NCBI GenBank assembly: GCA_036377075.1
Contig: DASUZB010000002.1
Span: 1 to 7,012, forward strand
Direction of reading: 5' to 3'
DNA length: 7,012 nt
DNA from: DASUZB01 sp036377075
GTDB taxonomy: Bacteria > Actinomycetota > CALGFH01
Positions 5,005 through 7,012 of this stretch are shown here, piece after piece. The notes below the pieces were generated by a model. It saw only the letters and a list, made by a program, of their open reading frames with translations, did no database searches and was not told the origin of the DNA. Position 1 is the stretch's first letter. Each line of letters begins with the position of its first letter. The position numbers and the translations under genes are program-made.

Positions 5005-5895
5005 CTAGTTGCTCTCGTCCTCCGCGAGGAGGCCGGCGCGGAGCACCCCGAGGGTGCGGTTGAGCAGTCGCGAGACGTGCATCTGGGAGATGCCGAGGCG
5101 GGCGGCGATCTGCGACTGCGTCATGCCACGGAAGAAGCGCAGGTAGAGGATGCGGCGCTCCCGCTCGGGCAGCTCGGCGATCAGCGGGCCGAGGGCGGCG
5201 CGGTACTCCAGCGCCTCGAGGCTCTCGTCCTCCGAGCCGATGTGCTCGCTGACGGTGGGGGCGTCGTCGCCGCCGGCGGGGGCGTCGAGCGAGATCACCG
5301 CGTAGGCGTTGGAGGTGTCCAGGCCCTCGAGCACCTCCTCCTCGCTGAGCCGCACCTTGGCCGCGATCTCCGAGATGGTCGGGGAGCGGCCGATCTCCTG
5401 GGACAGCTCGGCGACCACCTTGTTGAGCGAGAGGTTCAGCTCCTGCAGCCGCCGCGGCACCCGCACCGCCCAGCCCTTGTCGCGGAAGTGGCGCTTGAGC
5501 TCGCCGACGATGGTGGGGGTGGCGTAGGTGGAGAACTCGACCTCGCGCTCCAGGTCGAAACGATCGATCGCCTTGAGCAGGCCGATCGTGCCCACCTGGA
5601 TGAGGTCTTCGAGCGGCTCGCCGCGGTTGCGGAAGCGCCGCGCCAGGTACTCGACCAGGGGCAGGTGGATGCCGACCAGCTCCTCGCGCAGGGTCGGGTC
5701 GCGCGACTCCACGAAGCGCCGGAACAGGTCCTTGGCATAGGCGCGGTCGACGCCGCGTTCGCCGGAGATCCGGGCGATGTCCTCCGAGAGGTCCCCGGCG
5801 TCGCCGAGCTCGCCGAACTCGTCGTGGGGGTCGCGCACCACCTGGGGGTCCCGCGGGTCGGTCGCGGCGGCGGCGTCGAAGGGCACGTCGCTCAC
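5005..5895 (-). CDS. sigF: SigF/SigB-type (group 3) alternative RNA polymerase sigma factor
   Basis: A 296-residue sigma-70 of the SigB/SigF/SigG subfamily. After an acidic N-terminal tail (about 1-45) come region 2 (about 70-150: LVEYLARRFRN, EDLIQVGTIGLLKAIDRFD, then EVEFSTYATPTIVGELKRHFRDKGWAVRVPRRLQEL), region 3 (about 151-235, with GRSPTISEIAAKVRLSEEEV) and region 4 (about 240-290, with ELPERERRILYLRFF and HTH MTQSQIAARLGISQMHVSRL). Region 1.1 is absent, as in this group. It directs polymerase to stress or developmental promoters (GTTT/GGGTA type in mycobacteria and streptomycetes). GTG at 5895 overlaps the stop of the upstream anti-sigma gene by 4 nt (GTGA), and only a weak GGCGG precedes it. 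That arrangement fits translational coupling and equal production of the pair. The same gene order occurs in the usfX-sigF locus of M. tuberculosis. Confidence 0.94.
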   Translation of the reverse strand: MSDVPFDAAAATDPRDPQVVRDPHDEFGELGDAGDLSEDIARISGERGVDRAYAKDLFRRFVESRDPTLREELVGIHLPLVEYLARRFRNRGEPLEDLIQVGTIGLLKAIDRFDLEREVEFSTYATPTIVGELKRHFRDKGWAVRVPRRLQELNLSLNKVVAELSQEIGRSPTISEIAAKVRLSEEEVLEGLDTSNAYAVISLDAPAGGDDAPTVSEHIGSEDESLEALEYRAALGPLIAELPERERRILYLRFFRGMTQSQIAARLGISQMHVSRLLNRTLGVLRAGLLAEDESN

Positions 5896-6269
5896 GTCCG
5901 ACCGCCGTGCTTGCGGAAGCTCAGGTGCAGGCCACCGGCGTCCGCGTGCTCGGTCACCTCGTCGGTCACCGCACTCAGGATCTGCCAGGCGAAGGTGTCC
6001 CGTTCCAGCGGGTCACCACGGTCGGGAGCCTGGACCGAGACGTCGACGCGCAGCTCGGCCGGCTCCATGTGGTAGTCGATGCGCAGCGTCTCGGCGCTGC
6101 CACGGCGCGCGAGGAGCTGGGTGCAGGCCTCGTCGACGGCGATGCGGAGGTCGTCGATCTCCTCGTAGGTGAACTGGAGCTGCGCTGCCAGGCCGGTGGC
6201 GGCCGCCCGCACCACCGACAGGTAGACGCCGGAGGCGGGGATCTCGAGGTGCAGGGTCGACGTACCCAT
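5892..6269 (-). CDS. rsbW: RsbW/UsfX-like anti-sigma factor (degenerate HATPase)
   Basis: A 125-residue protein of the SpoIIAB/RsbW GHKL-ATPase class that would bind and inhibit the sigma factor encoded next. The region EEIDDLRIAVDEACTQLLARRGSAETLRI (36-64) aligns with UsfX of M. tuberculosis (DLRLAVDEVCTRLIRSA), and DTFAWQILSAVTDEVTEHADAGGLHLSF (91-118) aligns with its SFSWHVLTALADDVQ block. The N-box asparagine that chelates Mg in SpoIIAB (E-x-x-x-N) is glutamine here (E47, Q51), and no clear G1 DxGxG box is seen, so nucleotide handling may be altered or absent. ATG at 6269 suits family length; its AAGGAG is 13 nt upstream, an unusually long spacing that implies modest translation. No anti-anti-sigma gene is visible, so partner switching would need a gene elsewhere. 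Confidence 0.87.
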   Translation of the reverse strand: MGTSTLHLEIPASGVYLSVVRAAATGLAAQLQFTYEEIDDLRIAVDEACTQLLARRGSAETLRIDYHMEPAELRVDVSVQAPDRGDPLERDTFAWQILSAVTDEVTEHADAGGLHLSFRKHGGRT

Positions 6270-6317
6270 GGTGGTGCTGCTGCTCCTTCGGCACCTGGGC
6301 GTAGGCGCTGGCCCGCC

Positions 6318-6346
6318 GGCCCGGCGCAAGTAGGCTGGCCCGGGCC
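6318..6346 (-). other. Hairpin in gap between methyltransferase and anti-sigma genes
   Basis: GGCCCGG (6318-6324) and CCGGGCC (6340-6346) form a perfect 7-bp stem with a 15-nt loop. The right arm lies within its own palindrome GGCCCGGGCC (6337-6346). On the minus strand it lies after the methyltransferase and about 49 nt ahead of the anti-sigma start, so it may act as a terminator for the former or as leader structure for the latter. No T-run follows. Confidence 0.35.
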
Positions 6347-6372
6347 GTGTCCACCAGCTCCGGGTACGGACT

Positions 6373-6401
6373 ATCCAACCGTCTGGACGGGAGCCATGCA
6401 A
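6373..6401 (-). promoter_or_regulatory. Weak candidate promoter for anti-sigma/sigF/lipid kinase operon
   Basis: On the minus strand TTGCAT (6401-6396) is followed after 17 nt by TTGGAT (6378-6373), with GATAGT as an alternative -10 three bases further on. The matches are modest. I looked for a SigF autoregulatory site (GTTT, then about 15 nt, then GGGTA) in 6270-6456 on the minus strand and found none that is convincing. Confidence 0.3.
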
Positions 6402-6456
6402 CCAGCTCACCGCCGGATGCGCCAGCCTCGCCCGCCGCTTCACCGCTTCGGCCTGC

Positions 6457-7012
6457 TCAGGCCGTTGCCATCCAGAGGATGCGGCCGCGGGCGGGTGCCT
6501 CGGGGATGGCGGGGTACATGGGCCGGCGGTCGCGGAGGGTCAAGCCGGACAGGGCGAACAGCTCGGCCAGCTCGTCGTCGCCGTAGAAGCGCTGCCAGTA
6601 GGTCTCGGCCACCTCGACGCCCCTCGTACGCCAGCGGAGCCGCTCGGCGACCAGTTCGCCGTGGAGCGTGTAGGCGGCGTCGAAGCGCAGGTCCTCGTCG
6701 TCGAGGTGGCGGTTGGCCTCGACGCCGGCGTGGAGGAAGCGGGCCGAGAGGGGCTCGACCACCACCGTGCCGCCCGCGCCGGCGACGCGGCCGAGCTCGG
6801 CCAACGCGGCGACCACCTCGCCAGGCTGCAGCAGGTAGTTGAGGCTGGTGTTGAGCACGACGACCAGGTCGGCCGCGCCGCCGGCGAAGGGGACCGCGCG
6901 CAGGTCGGCACGGACCAGGCCAACCGGGAGGGCGCCGGCGCGGCACTTGGCGGCCGCGGTGGCCAGCATGCTCGCGGAGAGGTCGAAGCCGGCGACCGGA
7001 TGGCCGCGGCGG
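6457..7012 (-). CDS. Class I SAM-dependent methyltransferase, 5' end outside window
   Basis: The frame is open from the right edge to TGA at 6459-6457, giving 184 residues. The first residues in the window, GHPVAGFDLSASMLATAAAK, are the end of motif I/post-I in class I methyltransferases: an acidic residue at the end of strand 2 (FDLS) binds the SAM ribose. Next come VRADLRAVPFAGGAADLVVVLNTSLNYLLQPGEVVAALAEL (motifs II and III) and GRVAGAGGTVVVEPLSARFL (strand 5). The glycine-rich GxGxG loop is off the edge. The C-terminal part (TYWQRFYGDDELAELFALSGLTLRDRRPMYP) is a usual fold ending. The substrate is unknown. The ATG at 6969 is internal to the domain, so it is not the true start. The gene is on the same strand as the anti-sigma operon but 187 bp upstream, probably a separate unit. 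Confidence 0.85.
   Translation of the reverse strand, partial: RRGHPVAGFDLSASMLATAAAKCRAGALPVGLVRADLRAVPFAGGAADLVVVLNTSLNYLLQPGEVVAALAELGRVAGAGGTVVVEPLSARFLHAGVEANRHLDDEDLRFDAAYTLHGELVAERLRWRTRGVEVAETYWQRFYGDDELAELFALSGLTLRDRRPMYPAIPEAPARGRILWMATA

Noticed and set aside
6362..6367. GGGTAC on the plus strand as a SigF -10 element
   Set aside because: Wrong orientation for the sigF operon and no GTTT-like -35 at the right distance.
1..7012. CRISPR arrays, tRNAs, rRNA, insertion sequences, phage or defence genes
   Set aside because: No spaced repeats, no cloverleaf-like sequence with acceptor and T-arm signatures, and no transposase, integrase, nuclease or toxin motifs were seen on either strand.

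Overview
The window is a very GC-rich stretch of bacterial chromosome, almost certainly from an actinobacterium (Actinomycetota). The evidence is a WhiB1-type iron-sulfur protein, a BldC-type small MerR-like regulator and an anti-sigma/SigF pair that resembles mycobacterial UsfX-SigF, together with strong G/C third-position bias and frequent GTG starts. Genus cannot be read from the sequence. I see no mobile element, CRISPR array, tRNA or rRNA.

Layout, left to right. Positions 2-499 (+) hold the C-terminal part of an NAD-dependent sugar-nucleotide epimerase/dehydratase. A 258-bp gap with a small set of competing hairpins leads to a bldC-like gene (758-976, +). It faces a two-gene minus-strand unit: a NarL/LuxR-type response regulator (1638-2282) and a downstream DUF5317-like membrane protein (990-1616). 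Upstream of these, also on the minus strand, lies a whiB1-like gene (2440-2688), separated from the response regulator by a perfect 13-bp hairpin. The roughly 650-bp gap from 2689 to 3339 is the only relatively AT-rich part of the window. It carries the probable whiB1 promoter and, nearer 3200-3300, repeated GGGWCCC and CGGGT motifs ahead of a glycerophosphodiester phosphodiesterase gene (3340-4110, +). The end of that gene overlaps by 59 bp the end of a minus-strand lipid/diacylglycerol kinase gene (4052-5002).

The kinase is the last gene of a tightly packed minus-strand unit: anti-sigma factor (5892-6269), SigF-type sigma factor (5005-5895) and lipid kinase, joined by a 4-nt overlap and a 2-nt gap. 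A methyltransferase gene (6457 to beyond the right edge, -) lies upstream of it.

The common theme is global regulation: four regulatory genes (bldC-like, NarL-like, whiB1-like, sigF with its anti-sigma) fall within about 5.5 kb, next to two phospholipid/glycerol-phosphate enzymes. The most notable non-coding signal is a bipartite promoter-like element, an identical 11-mer plus GTCNTACNNT at identical spacing, upstream of both the whiB1-like and response-regulator genes. It suggests the two are transcribed by the same sigma factor or regulator. I found no clear sign of a wholly new system; the window reads as a core actinobacterial regulatory neighbourhood with some unusual details.
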